Origin: Altererythrobacter aquiaggeris
GTDB lineage: Bacteria > Pseudomonadota > Alphaproteobacteria > Sphingomonadales > Sphingomonadaceae
DNA: 64,000 nt
Assembly (NCBI RefSeq): GCF_037154015.1
Contig: NZ_JBANRL010000001.1
Span: 186,001-250,000 of the forward strand
Direction of reading: 5' to 3'
The notes beneath the pieces were generated by a model. The model saw nothing but the letters and a program-made list of their open reading frames with translations, searched no databases and was not told the origin of the DNA. Position numbers and translations under genes: made by a program. Below are positions 44,728-54,639 of the stretch, in pieces. How positions within the stretch are numbered: the stretch's first letter is position 1; each line of letters opens with the position of its first letter.

Positions 44728-45855
44728 ATGAAGATTACTATCGCGACCAGCACTGGATTCCATTTGCGAAACCTTGCGGCAGAGTTGCTGGATGCAGGGC
44801 ATGAGGTGCGATTTTACTCCTATTTGCCGAAGTGGAAGACACGTTCTTACGGTCTGCCTGACACTGTTTGCACGTCATATTTTTGGCGGTTTTTGCCTTG
44901 GTCTGCGCTTGCCTTGGCGCGATTTGGCGGGACATCCTCGTGCCTTCTCAATATCCGGGAAAGCCTGTTTGCCCGTCTCGACGATGCCATCGAAAATGAC
45001 ATGGAAGTTGCCGATATATTTGTTGGCCTTTCCGCTATTGCGGTTCGCAGCGCGCAAAAGGCGAAGGCCATGGGCCAGCTGGTGTTGATAGAGCGTGGTG
45101 CCACACATATTCACTCGCAATCTTCGGTCGCACAATCGGCTGGCGCTATTCCTTGCACGACAACCTATGTGCAGCGCGAGCTCGCGAGTTACGACGCAGC
45201 CGATAGGATTGTCGTCCTCTCGTCTCATGCCAAAGCAACGTTTGTTGAGCATGGTCACGAAGTGGACACTGTGGAAATTGTTTGTCCGGGGACCGATCTT
45301 CGCCTCTTTCATGGCCCTGAAGAACCGCGAACTTCGCATGTAAAAGCGCTTTATGTTGGCGCTTGGTCAAAACGTAAGGGGGCCGATTTATTTGCAGGGT
45401 TGTTGCGAGAAATACCGGACCTCACCCTTTCGCATATAGGTGTAAAAGTGGATGTTGCGTTCCCTAAAACCGAGCGCTTTGCAGCGCTGGGATATATGGA
45501 TCATGCTTCGCTGGCTGCGGCTATGCGCGAGCATCATGTGTTCATATTCCCGAGCCGTGATGACGGTTTCGGAATGGTGCTTTGCGAGGCATTAGCTTGC
45601 GGTATGCGTGTGGTTGCAACAACCTCGAGCGGCGCGCCTGACATCGCCCGGCTTGTTGATTCAAATATAATGACAATTGTTCAGCCAGATTCGTTGCCTT
45701 CACTGGTCGAGGGGACCCTTGAGCAGTTAAGTCACGCAAATGCGGATAAGGGTGCATCGGCAATATCGAACAGAGAACGCGAGAAGTTCGGGTGGACGCA
45801 ATATGCCGAGCGCTACATCAACATGATCGATAGAATTTTGGCAACCCGGCGATGA
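44728..45855 (+). CDS. Glycosyltransferase family 4
   Basis: A 375-aa GT-B transferase starting at MKITIATSTGFHLRNLAAEL. C-terminal donor site: ALYVGAWSKRKGADLFAGLL, ALGYMDHASLAAAM and FIFPSRDDGFGMVLCEALAC, where the two Glu residues sit seven apart. VLIERGATHIHSQ is the central region seen in EPS transferases that act on lipid-linked acceptors. It opens a plus-strand four-gene run and overlaps the next gene by 4 bp. It has AT-richer codons than the core genes, hinting at acquisition. Confidence 0.9.
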   Translation: MKITIATSTGFHLRNLAAELLDAGHEVRFYSYLPKWKTRSYGLPDTVCTSYFWRFLPWSALALARFGGTSSCLLNIRESLFARLDDAIENDMEVADIFVGLSAIAVRSAQKAKAMGQLVLIERGATHIHSQSSVAQSAGAIPCTTTYVQRELASYDAADRIVVLSSHAKATFVEHGHEVDTVEIVCPGTDLRLFHGPEEPRTSHVKALYVGAWSKRKGADLFAGLLREIPDLTLSHIGVKVDVAFPKTERFAALGYMDHASLAAAMREHHVFIFPSRDDGFGMVLCEALACGMRVVATTSSGAPDIARLVDSNIMTIVQPDSLPSLVEGTLEQLSHANADKGASAISNREREKFGWTQYAERYINMIDRILATRR

Positions 45856-46820
45856 AAACGGTAATTGTTTCGGTGTATATCGGGGAACTTCCCGGTCATT
45901 TCGACTTATGGATGCGGTCGGCAGGGTTAAACCCGGCCTTCGAGTTTTTGATAATTACCGATCAGGCTGCGCCCGCGTCAGCGCCATCTAACGTCCGGTT
46001 CTGGCATAGGGAGTTGGAAGAGTTAAAGGATTTCTGGTCACAAAGCCTGGGCCTCAACGCCGCCTTGAGCGACCCGTATAAGCTGAACGATTTCAAACCA
46101 CTGTTCTGGATGCTCGTCGATAATCTTGATGACTACGATTATTGGGGGTTTTGTGATCTTGACACACTTTTAGGCGATTTATCCGGCTCCATCTCGCCCA
46201 GGCTGGGTAATTACGACGCAATTTTATCGGAAGGCCATCTAAGGCTGTTTCGCAATCGGCCTGAAATGCACCGCCTGTGGGAAAAAGTCGCATCGCCGAT
46301 GTCAGGTAGGAACATACTTGCCCGGCCAGGGTTTTTCGGAATGGACGAACATTCAGGCATCAATAAACCTCTCATGGAAGGGAATTACGGTTGGTTCAGC
46401 GATCCGCCGCTGGTGGCCGACATCGATCCAAGTTTTCGTCGGTTTCGCTGCTTGCCTTTCCATGAGAACGACCGGCATCAAGCCTTTTTCTGGCAGGACG
46501 GCAAAGTCTTCCGGGAATCTATCCGTGATGGCGTTTATCAATTGTCCGAATATGCATACATCCATTTCCAGAAGCGCAAGATGCACTTTAATCCGCAATG
46601 CCTGCACGCAGATGCGGTCGACATCGGGCCGGGCGGCTTTTCAGTCAGGGACGATAGCAAGGCAAGTGTCGCAGACATCGACCGGCGTAATCCGCCGACA
46701 ATTTTTCCCAATTTATCGGAAGCAAGAATTCTGGCGAAAGAATTGCGCCGGCGGCTGACCGGTGCGACGGTGCCATTCCCCTCGCTTGACCGCCCCGACC
46801 GCGCTGGTGAATCTGCTTGA
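45852..46820 (+). CDS. DUF6625-family putative glycosyltransferase
   Basis: A 322-aa protein matching the DUF6625 pattern: N-terminal VSVYIGELPGHFDLWMRS, then DPYKLNDFKPLFWMLV and the putative metal/nucleotide-binding WGFCDLDTLLGDL (DxD), then EGHLRLFRNRPEMHRLW. It is usually found in EPS and O-antigen loci and thought to be a GT-A transferase. The C-terminal 50 residues are basic. It overlaps both neighbours by a few bases, so it is translationally coupled. Codon use is AT-richer than core genes. Confidence 0.82.
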   Translation: MKTVIVSVYIGELPGHFDLWMRSAGLNPAFEFLIITDQAAPASAPSNVRFWHRELEELKDFWSQSLGLNAALSDPYKLNDFKPLFWMLVDNLDDYDYWGFCDLDTLLGDLSGSISPRLGNYDAILSEGHLRLFRNRPEMHRLWEKVASPMSGRNILARPGFFGMDEHSGINKPLMEGNYGWFSDPPLVADIDPSFRRFRCLPFHENDRHQAFFWQDGKVFRESIRDGVYQLSEYAYIHFQKRKMHFNPQCLHADAVDIGPGGFSVRDDSKASVADIDRRNPPTIFPNLSEARILAKELRRRLTGATVPFPSLDRPDRAGESA

Positions 46821-47914
46821 TGACGATTTTGCAACCAAGCCCCCTATCCCGCGCTGCTTCCCGGCGTCTCGACTGGTTCAAGCTGCTGCTGGTGGCACAG
46901 GTTGCGCTGGGCCATTATGCGATGCTGGCCTATCCGCAATTTCCGGAGCTTGATTTTGGACGGACTACTGATGTGTTTGTTGCCGGATACCGGCTGGTAA
47001 CGCGGTTCGGCGCCCAAGCAGCCTATGCGTTTGTTTGCTTGAGCGGGTATTTTCTGATTGCCCGACTGATTCTCATCGCCAGCGATCGCGGCGACGGGCA
47101 TTCAGCAACCACCTTTCTGGTGCAAAGGCTGCGGCGGATATACCCCACCCTGGTAGCGGCGATAGCGTTAACCTTCGTATGTGACTGGTCTGGAATTTAC
47201 GCGCTGGATGCTGGCGCTCTGTACCGCAATTTTGCCAATTATGACGCTGTTGCTGCACTGAACGCGGGTTCGGCACTCGGCAATCTGGCTTCGCTTCAAC
47301 CCACTTTTGTATCGGCTTTCGGTTCGAACGCCCCGCTGTGGACGCTGGGCTATATTGTACAGTTTTATGTTGTTGGCGCGGCCTTGGCTGCCATTGCGGC
47401 ACGCTCGCGATTGATAGCGGGCGTACTCGCCATTGCAATAATGCTGGTGGCCGTCTTGTTCAGGCCGGAGTGGGCCATGCTGTTTGCCGGATGGACCGCA
47501 TGCGGTGCCGTCCGATACTTCTCCAAACCCGCGCGCGGCACCGGATTGATCACGCTCGTCGCCGGTTTGCTGTTGTTTGTGTTCGCGAATCTTCTGCCCG
47601 CCCTCTGGTCGATAGCGATCTGCATTGCCGCCACGTCGTTGAGCGTATTTGGACTGGGCGCATCCTTTTCCGGTGATCAAGCAAAGAATTACCGCGCGAA
47701 CGGTTGGCTGGCGGGCGTGTCGGATGCGAGCTATCCGATTTACGCATTTCATTTTCCTGTTGCAGTGCTGACCCTTGCGGCGTTGCCGGCATTCATAGAC
47801 AAAGACAGTCTGATATTGAGGATGGCCTGGCCAATGGTTGCAGCGACGCCGGCTCTAATTCTTTCCCTCCTGTGGCAGCGCAGCCTGCGCCGGTGGCTGC
47901 CTGAGGGGGCATGA
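46820..47914 (+). CDS. Acyltransferase family 3 membrane protein
   Basis: A 364-aa integral membrane protein with about ten helices. The signature starts LDWFKLLLVAQVALGHYAML, with the conserved His in the first helix, followed by VCLSGYFLIARLI and VQRLRRIYPTLVA. AT-3 proteins O-acetylate or O-acylate sugars of exopolysaccharide, LPS and Nod factors. ATG 46820 (in-frame TTG 46817 also possible) overlaps the preceding stop. Together with the hexapeptide enzyme this indicates a heavily acylated polymer. Confidence 0.88.
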   Translation: MTILQPSPLSRAASRRLDWFKLLLVAQVALGHYAMLAYPQFPELDFGRTTDVFVAGYRLVTRFGAQAAYAFVCLSGYFLIARLILIASDRGDGHSATTFLVQRLRRIYPTLVAAIALTFVCDWSGIYALDAGALYRNFANYDAVAALNAGSALGNLASLQPTFVSAFGSNAPLWTLGYIVQFYVVGAALAAIAARSRLIAGVLAIAIMLVAVLFRPEWAMLFAGWTACGAVRYFSKPARGTGLITLVAGLLLFVFANLLPALWSIAICIAATSLSVFGLGASFSGDQAKNYRANGWLAGVSDASYPIYAFHFPVAVLTLAALPAFIDKDSLILRMAWPMVAATPALILSLLWQRSLRRWLPEGA

Positions 47915-48882
47915 GCACGGCTCCCAAAATCTCCGTCATTTTGCCGGTTCGCGATGGTGAGGAATATCTCGTCGCCGCGCTCGAAAGCGTCGTTTCGCAG
48001 GATGGGCCCACTTTCGAAACGATCGTTATAGACGATGGCAGTACGGATTCCACTCCCGCTATTCTGCAAGATTTCGCTGGCAAGGGCATCACGGTTTTGC
48101 GGCTGGAGGGTGGCGGCCTGGTAAGTGCGCTCAATGCCGGTCTGGCCTGTGCGCAGGGCGAGTATATCGCCAGGATGGATGCCGATGATATCTGTTTGCC
48201 AGGCAGGTTCGCAGCACAGGCAGCGGTTCTGGACCAAGATTTCGGCACCAGTCTCGTTTACGGGGCAGTCCGGATTATAGATGATGTGGGCCGTGCCGGT
48301 CATACAATTGCTGCCCAGCCATTGGACGCCGCAGAGCGTCATTCGCAGCTAACAGATGCAATATCTGCGCGGCCAATAATCCATCCCACCGTCATGATGC
48401 GCCGCGATGCGCTTGATCAGGTTGACGGCTACCGCAATGCCCCCTGCGCTGAAGATCACGATCTTTGGCTTCGCACAGTGGATGACTGGAAGTTCACAGC
48501 CTTGCCCCAGCTCGTTTTGCACTACCGACAACATAGCGCAGGTGTATCACGAGCACGCGCTTTCGAGAGCCGGATTTCGCACCTGATAAACTGTGTTTGC
48601 GACCGCCACCGGCGTGCCACGGGAATCGATTTGTATTGTGACAGGCCAGAACGCTACGCCGCCATCCGGTCCGAAGTGGTCGCAGCGGTAGGGCGCAGGG
48701 TGGAAGACCTGGTCCAGGTTCGGAAGTTTCGTGAAGCTGTGCGCGCGGGGAAGGTCCGGGATGCCGTCAGATCAGCTCCGCGATGCCTGCTACATCAACC
48801 CGGCTTACTCAATCCGGAAAACGAGCGGGTGCAGATGCGAGCGATGCAAGCCGAATTGTTTGCCAAATTGACGCTGACTTAA
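47911..48882 (+). CDS. Glycosyltransferase family 2
   Basis: A 323-aa GT-A enzyme with ISVILPVRDGEEYLVAALES, VIDDGSTDSTPAIL and the DxD in IARMDADDICLPGRF. AEDHDLWLR is the typical second acidic motif. It overlaps the acyltransferase gene by 4 bp. Its stop TAA shares a palindromic TTAA with the stop of the convergent WcaI-type gene, so the two coding regions meet with a 4-bp overlap and no room for a terminator. Confidence 0.92.
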   Translation: MSTAPKISVILPVRDGEEYLVAALESVVSQDGPTFETIVIDDGSTDSTPAILQDFAGKGITVLRLEGGGLVSALNAGLACAQGEYIARMDADDICLPGRFAAQAAVLDQDFGTSLVYGAVRIIDDVGRAGHTIAAQPLDAAERHSQLTDAISARPIIHPTVMMRRDALDQVDGYRNAPCAEDHDLWLRTVDDWKFTALPQLVLHYRQHSAGVSRARAFESRISHLINCVCDRHRRATGIDLYCDRPERYAAIRSEVVAAVGRRVEDLVQVRKFREAVRAGKVRDAVRSAPRCLLHQPGLLNPENERVQMRAMQAELFAKLTLT

Positions 48883-50102
48883 GCCGCGCGTTCCACTTGT
48901 TTCACAAAGTTGCCCAGCAGTTCTCCGCGGCTCCAGCGTTCCTCGGCGCGCTGCCTTGCAATGGCTGCCATGGTTGCCAGTCCGTCAGGATCGTCAAGCA
49001 GATCTTCAACCTTGCGGGCAAATGCACCGACGTCGCCCGGCGGGGTAATCGCTCCGGCTCCACCGACTTCTTTGGCCAGACCGGTCCCTGCCTTTGCGGT
49101 GGCAATCACCGGCCTGCCCGCGGCAAGGATATTGGCAAGTTTGGAGGGCAGGACCAGATCTGCCGCGCCTGCGATTTGCGGCAACAGACAAATATCCGCG
49201 GTGGCCAATAATTCGCCGATTTGCTCTCGCGGCTGTAAGGGATGCAATTGAATGTTGGGCAGGCCCTCCGCCAACCGGTCCAGGTTCTTCCGGTTCGGGC
49301 CGTCTCCGCAGATGACGAAAACAATATCTGCCCGGCCGCGCAGAAGCCGCGCAGCCTCGACGATAATTTCGATGCCTTGCTTATGCGCAATGTTGCCGGA
49401 ATATAATGCGACCTTTCGATCGCCCAAATTCCATGCCTGCCGGTAGATGGTGTCACGTGACCGGGGCACGATCGTATCGATTTCGGCCCAATTCCTGAAT
49501 TCGACAATCCGCGCGGGGTCTGCTCCCTTGTTCGCAGCTTTCTCCATCATCGTACCCGAAATGGTGCTTACCGTATCAGCACATTCGAGCATTTTCTGTT
49601 CGAGCCACATTGCGATTTTTGCAGCCATGCTTGCGGGTTTGACGAGGCCGGTCGCAATCGCTGCGTCAACCTCGAAATCCTGGATATGTATCCAGAAATG
49701 CGCGCTCGCTATTTTCGCGCACAAGTAGCCGACCGGAGCGGACATAATCGATGGTACCGGCGCAAAAACCAGCCGGGGCCGCTGTTTTCCCCAGACAACC
49801 TTGAGCGCAGGCCAGATGGCGCTTAAGGCAAAGCTGAGTTGATGGATTATCCGCCGAAACCCTGTCGGCTGATCGGGGATATAATGCGCACACCGAATGA
49901 CAGTCACTCCGTTTTCGCGGCTGGTGCGCCACAGCCCGCCGCGATAATTCTCAACAGATTGCCAATCGGGGTAAAAAGGCTTGCCGCAAATTACCGTTAC
50001 ACGGTGGCCTGCCGCGGCCAATGCCTCCGCAGTTCCGGCGCTGTATGGCCCGATGCCGAGGGGCTCGGGCGAATAATTCAACGAAAGGACAAGAATATTC
50101 AC
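48879..50102 (-). CDS. WcaI-type glycosyltransferase (family 4)
   Basis: A 407-aa GT-B enzyme resembling the colanic-acid fucosyltransferase WcaI: VNILVLSLNYSPEPLGIGPY at the N-terminus, ICGKPFYPDW, WIHIQDFEVDAAI, then donor-side LYSGNIAHKQGIEIIVEAA, ICGDGPNRKNL and LPSKLANILAAGRPVIAT. GTG 50102 begins just after the fcl stop and is preferred to the longer frame, which adds a non-conserved nine-residue N-terminus. Its position behind gmd-fcl suggests it adds fucose from GDP-L-fucose. Confidence 0.88.
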   Translation of the reverse strand: MNILVLSLNYSPEPLGIGPYSAGTAEALAAAGHRVTVICGKPFYPDWQSVENYRGGLWRTSRENGVTVIRCAHYIPDQPTGFRRIIHQLSFALSAIWPALKVVWGKQRPRLVFAPVPSIMSAPVGYLCAKIASAHFWIHIQDFEVDAAIATGLVKPASMAAKIAMWLEQKMLECADTVSTISGTMMEKAANKGADPARIVEFRNWAEIDTIVPRSRDTIYRQAWNLGDRKVALYSGNIAHKQGIEIIVEAARLLRGRADIVFVICGDGPNRKNLDRLAEGLPNIQLHPLQPREQIGELLATADICLLPQIAGAADLVLPSKLANILAAGRPVIATAKAGTGLAKEVGGAGAITPPGDVGAFARKVEDLLDDPDGLATMAAIARQRAEERWSRGELLGNFVKQVERAA

Positions 50103-50104
50103 CC

Positions 50105-51037
50105 TCAACCCTGATTGGCTTTGAACCACTCGTAGGCCGATGACACACCGCCGCGCAGCGCAATCGACGGTTCCCAGCCCAACCTTTGCAGCTTTGACGA
50201 ATCGAGCAATTTCCGCGGCGTGCCGTCCGGTTTGTCTGGGTCGTTCGATACGTGGCCATTGAAGCCGATAATCTGCTTGATCAGATCAGCGAGATCCGCA
50301 ATCGAAACCTCCTCACCCGAACCGACATTCACGTGACTTTCGCCGGAGTAATTGCAGAGCAGAAAGATGCATGCGTCGGCAAGATCATCGACATGGAGAA
50401 ACTCACGCAAGGGCTTTCCCGACCCCCAGATTCGGACGCTAGCCGATCCCGTTTCTTTCGCCTCGTGGATTTTGCGGATGAGGGCAGGCAAAACGTGACT
50501 GGATTCAAGATCGTAATTGTCGCCGGGGCCATAAAGATTGGTTGGCATTGCACTGATAAAATCGCAGCCATAATGCCGCCGGTATGACTGGCAAAGTTTG
50601 ATCCCGGCGATCTTTGCTACCGCGTACCATTCGTTGGTCGATTCGAGCGGTCCTGTCATCAAAGCTGCTTCGCTGATCGGCTGGGCAGCGTGTTTGGGAT
50701 AAATGCAGGACGAGCCAAGAAACAGCAGTTTCTGGCTGCCATGGACCCGCGCTGCTTCGATCACATTAGCCTGAATCATCAGATTGTCATAAAGAAATTC
50801 GGCGGGGTAACGATCGTTAGCCAGGATGCCGCCAACTTTAGCCGCAGCGAGAATGACCACTTCGGGGCGGTTCGTTTCAAACCAGCCATTCACGGCAACC
50901 TGATTGCGCAAATCCAGGTTCCGGGCTGATGTTACCACCGTACAATCTTCGGATACCAGCCGGCGAAGCAAGGCCGAACCAACCATACCCTGATGACCGG
51001 CAACATAAATGCGCTTGCCCTCCAGGCTGAACATCAA
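50105..51037 (-). CDS. fcl: GDP-L-fucose synthase
   Basis: A 310-aa extended SDR epimerase/reductase that turns GDP-4-keto-6-deoxymannose into GDP-L-fucose. NADP loop [14 protein letters not shown], catalytic [12 protein letters not shown] (YxxxK) and the substrate loop [12 protein letters not shown]. It overlaps gmd by 4 bp and is followed after 2 bp by the WcaI-type gene, so sugar synthesis and transfer are coupled. Length normal. Confidence 0.97.
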   Translation of the reverse strand: MMFSLEGKRIYVAGHQGMVGSALLRRLVSEDCTVVTSARNLDLRNQVAVNGWFETNRPEVVILAAAKVGGILANDRYPAEFLYDNLMIQANVIEAARVHGSQKLLFLGSSCIYPKHAAQPISEAALMTGPLESTNEWYAVAKIAGIKLCQSYRRHYGCDFISAMPTNLYGPGDNYDLESSHVLPALIRKIHEAKETGSASVRIWGSGKPLREFLHVDDLADACIFLLCNYSGESHVNVGSGEEVSIADLADLIKQIIGFNGHVSNDPDKPDGTPRKLLDSSKLQRLGWEPSIALRGGVSSAYEWFKANQG

Positions 51038-52101
51038 TCGGCTTTCGGAGCGGACGCGGCGCGCAGAAGTTTCAAGTCCGCCTCGACCATTTCGCGGGCC
51101 AGATCGCGCGCTTCAATTTCCGCTTGCCAACCCAGCTTCTCCCTCGCTTTGGAAGCGTCACCCAAAAGAACTTCGACTTCTGTGGGTCTGAAATATCGCG
51201 GGTCGACCTCCACCAGAAGGCGGCCGTCGGATTTTGCATAGGCTTTTTCGCCTTCGCCGGTCCCATGGAATTCAACGGCGATACCGGCATCTTCGAATGC
51301 CCACCGCACGAATTCGCGGACCTGCGTGGTTTTGCCTGTCGCCAGCACGTAATCGCCCGGCTCATCTTGCTGCAGCATCAGCCACATTCCGTGGCAGTAT
51401 TCACGTGCGTGTCCCCAGTCGCGTTTTGCGTCGAGGTTGCCCAGATAAAGCTTGTCTTGCTGGCCAAGCGCGATGGCCGCCGCCGCGCGAGTGATCTTGC
51501 GCGTCACAAAAGTCTCGCCCCGCAAAGGGCTTTCATGGTTGAACAAGATGCCATTGGAGGCGTGCAGCCCGTAAGCCTCGCGGTAATTTATCGTTATCCA
51601 GTAGCCGTATAATTTGGCCGCAGCATAGGGGCTGCGAGGGTAGAACGGGGTGGATTCGTTCTGCGGAGTTTCCTGCACTTTTCCGTAAAGTTCCGAAGTT
51701 GACGCCTGATAAAACCGGCAATGCTTTTCCAGCCCGAGAATGCGGATTGCCTCAAGCAATCGTAATACGCCGGTGGCATCCGAATTTGCGGTATATTCGG
51801 GTGTTTCGAACGACACCGCGACGTGGCTCTGGGCGGCCAGATTGTAGATTTCGTGCGGCTTCACATCCTGCATGATGCGGATCAGATTGGTTGAATCCGT
51901 CATGTCGCCGTAATGGAGTTGGAAGCGCTGGTCCTGCTCGTGTGGATCTTGATAGATATCCTCAATCCGGCCCGTGTTAAACGAAGATGACCGCCGTTTG
52001 ATGCCGTGAACCTCATACCCCTTGCCCAGCAGCAAACGCGCCAGATAAGCGCCGTCTTGCCCGGTGATGCCGGTTACCAGTGCTCGCTTACGTTCTGTCA
52101 T
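51034..52101 (-). CDS. gmd: GDP-mannose 4,6-dehydratase
   Basis: A 355-aa [22 protein letters not shown] binds [15 protein letters not shown] and [16 protein letters not shown] are family hallmarks, and catalytic YxxxK is in [10 protein letters not shown]. It makes GDP-4-keto-6-deoxy-D-mannose for Fcl. Its start overlaps the end of the nucleotidyltransferase gene by 14 bp. With fcl it shows the polymer contains L-fucose (or a derivative). Confidence 0.97.
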   Translation of the reverse strand: MTERKRALVTGITGQDGAYLARLLLGKGYEVHGIKRRSSSFNTGRIEDIYQDPHEQDQRFQLHYGDMTDSTNLIRIMQDVKPHEIYNLAAQSHVAVSFETPEYTANSDATGVLRLLEAIRILGLEKHCRFYQASTSELYGKVQETPQNESTPFYPRSPYAAAKLYGYWITINYREAYGLHASNGILFNHESPLRGETFVTRKITRAAAAIALGQQDKLYLGNLDAKRDWGHAREYCHGMWLMLQQDEPGDYVLATGKTTQVREFVRWAFEDAGIAVEFHGTGEGEKAYAKSDGRLLVEVDPRYFRPTEVEVLLGDASKAREKLGWQAEIEARDLAREMVEADLKLLRAASAPKAD

Positions 52102-53389
52102 CGGTGTCCTCGTGGCTGTGCGACAAATTTTGCACCGATGCTGTGTCTAGCGGTATCGCGGTAACGGGCAAAGTGTCCCGCCGTGATTGTCCAGCGCTGT
52201 GATTTAGCCAGTTATTCAATTGAACCAGTTTCAAGCCGGTCCGTCTCGTTTCACGATCTGTAAGTTGGGCCAGCGTCCGACCCGTCCGGCCGAAAAGCCA
52301 TTGCCAATAAGGCTGCCCGGCGGGGCGACCGCGGCCGCCAAGCCTGTCCAGCGCGCGTTTGCCCATCATCGCCGTGCCGCCTTCATGGTTCGCGCCGCCA
52401 AGTGCAGCCATGAGACCGGCAGACTTGCGCGTCGCCCTGCTTTGTAGCAGCAGGTCTGGTACAGCGTCGATCAACGAAGGGGGTACAGCGATCCTGCAGC
52501 CGCTGTGGTCGAGCAGTCCGGGAATGCGCCATCGATCCAGCGCTGCGATTATCAGCGCTGCCCCGTTCTCCCAACCTCCGTTTTCGGCCCGTGCCCACAA
52601 TTGCTGCCAGTCCACAGCGGTTGACCGGACGAGATAATTTAGATCGCTGAGCAAGAGCGGGCCTACGTCCAACTGATGACTGTAAGCAGCGTGAATGATC
52701 AGGTGGTCGAGCATGTCGCGGGGCGAAGGGTATTTGACGGGATCTGTAGCGCGCGCGCCCTTGCTGGCTCGCTCGCGAATGCCGGGATCGTCATTGGCGG
52801 GAACAAAACTTTCGAATGCTGCTTGCGTTTCCCAGCAGCGCATATGCAGTTCCAGCCGGATACCGCCGGGGCTTTCAAGCGGCGGCAAATGTTTTGCCGA
52901 CTTGACCATTTCAGCTGCTGGCTTGGCGCTTGGCTCCGCCTGCATATAGCCGGCATCCAAGAGCAATTCGAATGCTGCGAGCACCTGATTTGGCGCAATC
53001 AGCAAATCGATGTCGCGAACAGGGCGCTCTGCCGGTGACGGGTAAGCATACCAGGCGAGCCAGGCACCCTTCAATGCGGTTGGCGCAATCCCTGCGCCCG
53101 ACAGGATGTCCGTCAGCCGCATGAGTTCAGCGCGGTGCGCCAGAGCGGAAATTGCCGACCGTCGATGTGCAGCTTCCCATGTTGCGGCAATGCCAGGCGG
53201 GGGCAGGACAGTCAGCTCGCCGCGCGATAATCTGCCGTGCAAATGCGGCTGGAGACGGTGTTCGCCGGCAAGCGAGGACAGCAGGTCCCACTGCCGGCTA
53301 TCAGGCGCGGCGGCGTTTGCTTGTGGCCCGAGCAGGCCCATGAGCAACCGGCGTATTTGCGCGGGGCCGGTTAGCTCCGGCGCTGCCAC
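52088..53389 (-). CDS. Nucleotidyltransferase-fold protein (NTP_transf_5-like)
   Basis: A 433-aa protein. [13 protein letters not shown] followed by [20 protein letters not shown] is the DxD-bearing nucleotidyltransferase core (residues about 110-145), and [10 protein letters not shown] is the usual later acidic strand. Such NTP_transf_5 proteins occur in EPS/lasso-peptide loci and their substrates are unclear. It starts 3 bp after the lptA stop and overlaps gmd, binding the lpt genes to the EPS genes in one operon. The C-terminal 60 residues look non-conserved. Confidence 0.8.
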   Translation of the reverse strand: MAAPELTGPAQIRRLLMGLLGPQANAAAPDSRQWDLLSSLAGEHRLQPHLHGRLSRGELTVLPPPGIAATWEAAHRRSAISALAHRAELMRLTDILSGAGIAPTALKGAWLAWYAYPSPAERPVRDIDLLIAPNQVLAAFELLLDAGYMQAEPSAKPAAEMVKSAKHLPPLESPGGIRLELHMRCWETQAAFESFVPANDDPGIRERASKGARATDPVKYPSPRDMLDHLIIHAAYSHQLDVGPLLLSDLNYLVRSTAVDWQQLWARAENGGWENGAALIIAALDRWRIPGLLDHSGCRIAVPPSLIDAVPDLLLQSRATRKSAGLMAALGGANHEGGTAMMGKRALDRLGGRGRPAGQPYWQWLFGRTGRTLAQLTDRETRRTGLKLVQLNNWLNHSAGQSRRDTLPVTAIPLDTASVQNLSHSHEDTDDRT

Positions 53390-53392
53390 CAG

Positions 53393-53956
53393 TTAGTTTT
53401 CCGGGACGGAGAACGTACCGCTGACCCGGCCATTATTGTTGGTAGATGTCCCCGGCGCACCCGAAACCGACGAAGAGCCCGATGCGCTGCCATCCACACT
53501 CGAGATGCCGCTTCGCAAGTCAATCACCAGCCGCCCGCCGTTAAGCGTATCGCCGCCGCGCTTCAGCCTGACATTGCCGGACAGGGTGATGATCCTGCGG
53601 TTGAAATCATAAATCGCGACATCGCCGCTGGCGGCTTCGTTACCGCGCGCCACATTCACCCCGCCGGTGGCGGTGATACGCTGGATCTGCAAACTTCCCG
53701 CGTCGGTGTAATTGACGATGGTGCGCGCCGCGCGCAGCCGCAGGCCGGCCTGCGTAATATCGACACCGCCCGACAGAACCACGCGGTTCTGGCGGTCCTG
53801 CAGTTCAATCCGGTCTGCAGCATAGCTTACCGGAGCATTGGAGTTGTGACCGGCAATTGCCTGGGCGCGCAATTGCATGCCGCCAAAGGCCAAGATGGTG
53901 ACAATAAAACCGGTGAGTGCCGGGCGCCATGAATTACCAAGGGGAACTAGTTTCAT
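53393..53956 (-). CDS. lptA: LPS periplasmic transport protein LptA
   Basis: A 187-aa OstA-fold protein with a signal peptide (FIVTILAFGGMQLRAQA) and beta-jellyroll strands: PVSYAADRIELQDRQNRVVLSG, GLRLRAARTIVNY, RIITLSGNVRLKRGGDTLNGG (each a strand segment). It bridges LptC to LptD across the periplasm. The tail is rich in Ser/Gly/Asn and non-conserved. The start shares one base with the lptC stop. The lptB gene, usual next neighbour, is not here. Confidence 0.93.
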   Translation of the reverse strand: MKLVPLGNSWRPALTGFIVTILAFGGMQLRAQAIAGHNSNAPVSYAADRIELQDRQNRVVLSGGVDITQAGLRLRAARTIVNYTDAGSLQIQRITATGGVNVARGNEAASGDVAIYDFNRRIITLSGNVRLKRGGDTLNGGRLVIDLRSGISSVDGSASGSSSVSGAPGTSTNNNGRVSGTFSVPEN

Positions 53957-54615
53957 CAGGGCATCCTTAATTTACCGGGCTGCATGCGCAACCGGGCATT
54001 GCCTTGCAACGCAATGACGCGGGCATCCAGATCAGCCTCTATCCGGTCGGATGAGAAGGTCCCGGCGGGAATTGCCCCTTCGATACCGCCGCTTCCGGCC
54101 AGCGTTTTGTTCTCCAGGTCGATCGCGACATTGCTCGCGCTCATCCGGTATCCGTCAGCAGCGACAAACCGGACCGGACCGATGACGCCGACCACGCGGT
54201 CTTCGATATTGTAACGGCCCGCATTGGCCACCAGCCGCGCGGGCCCGTCATCCAGCAATATCCGGGCGACAAGGTCCTGCATCCGGACAACCCCTTCGGC
54301 GGCGCTGCGCTGGACCGCTTCGCCTGCAGTGAGCGAAAATGGCCGGCCTTCTTCGTCGCTGCCGCGGTATAGCGCATTGTCCACCCGCAGCCGGTTTTCG
54401 ATCACCGCGACCTTGTTGCGGTCGAGCAGGAAACTGACCTCGCCTCGCGGGCTGAGCGGAGTGATGACCATCAAGGCGGCAAGTACCCCGACCGCCATCG
54501 GCAATGCTGCACCCAGAAACCGCACCAGCCGGTCGTGAAATCCGCCTGGCGCAGCAAATGCCTGACGCTTCGAGCGCAGTTGCCTGGCTTGGGCGGTTTC
54601 GATCCTTTGGCTCAT
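53956..54615 (-). CDS. lptC: LPS export protein LptC
   Basis: A 219-aa bitopic protein: N-terminal cytoplasmic tail, one TM helix (ALPMAVGVLAALMVITPL), then a periplasmic OstA-like domain (DGPARLVANAGRYNIEDRVV, RMSASNVAIDLENKTLAGSG). It receives LPS from the LptFGB transporter and passes it to LptA. It lies 24 bp downstream of the RNase D gene and touches lptA. Confidence 0.9.
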   Translation of the reverse strand: MSQRIETAQARQLRSKRQAFAAPGGFHDRLVRFLGAALPMAVGVLAALMVITPLSPRGEVSFLLDRNKVAVIENRLRVDNALYRGSDEEGRPFSLTAGEAVQRSAAEGVVRMQDLVARILLDDGPARLVANAGRYNIEDRVVGVIGPVRFVAADGYRMSASNVAIDLENKTLAGSGGIEGAIPAGTFSSDRIEADLDARVIALQGNARLRMQPGKLRMP

Positions 54616-54639
54616 CAGACTAGCTAGCGCTTCCTTGTA

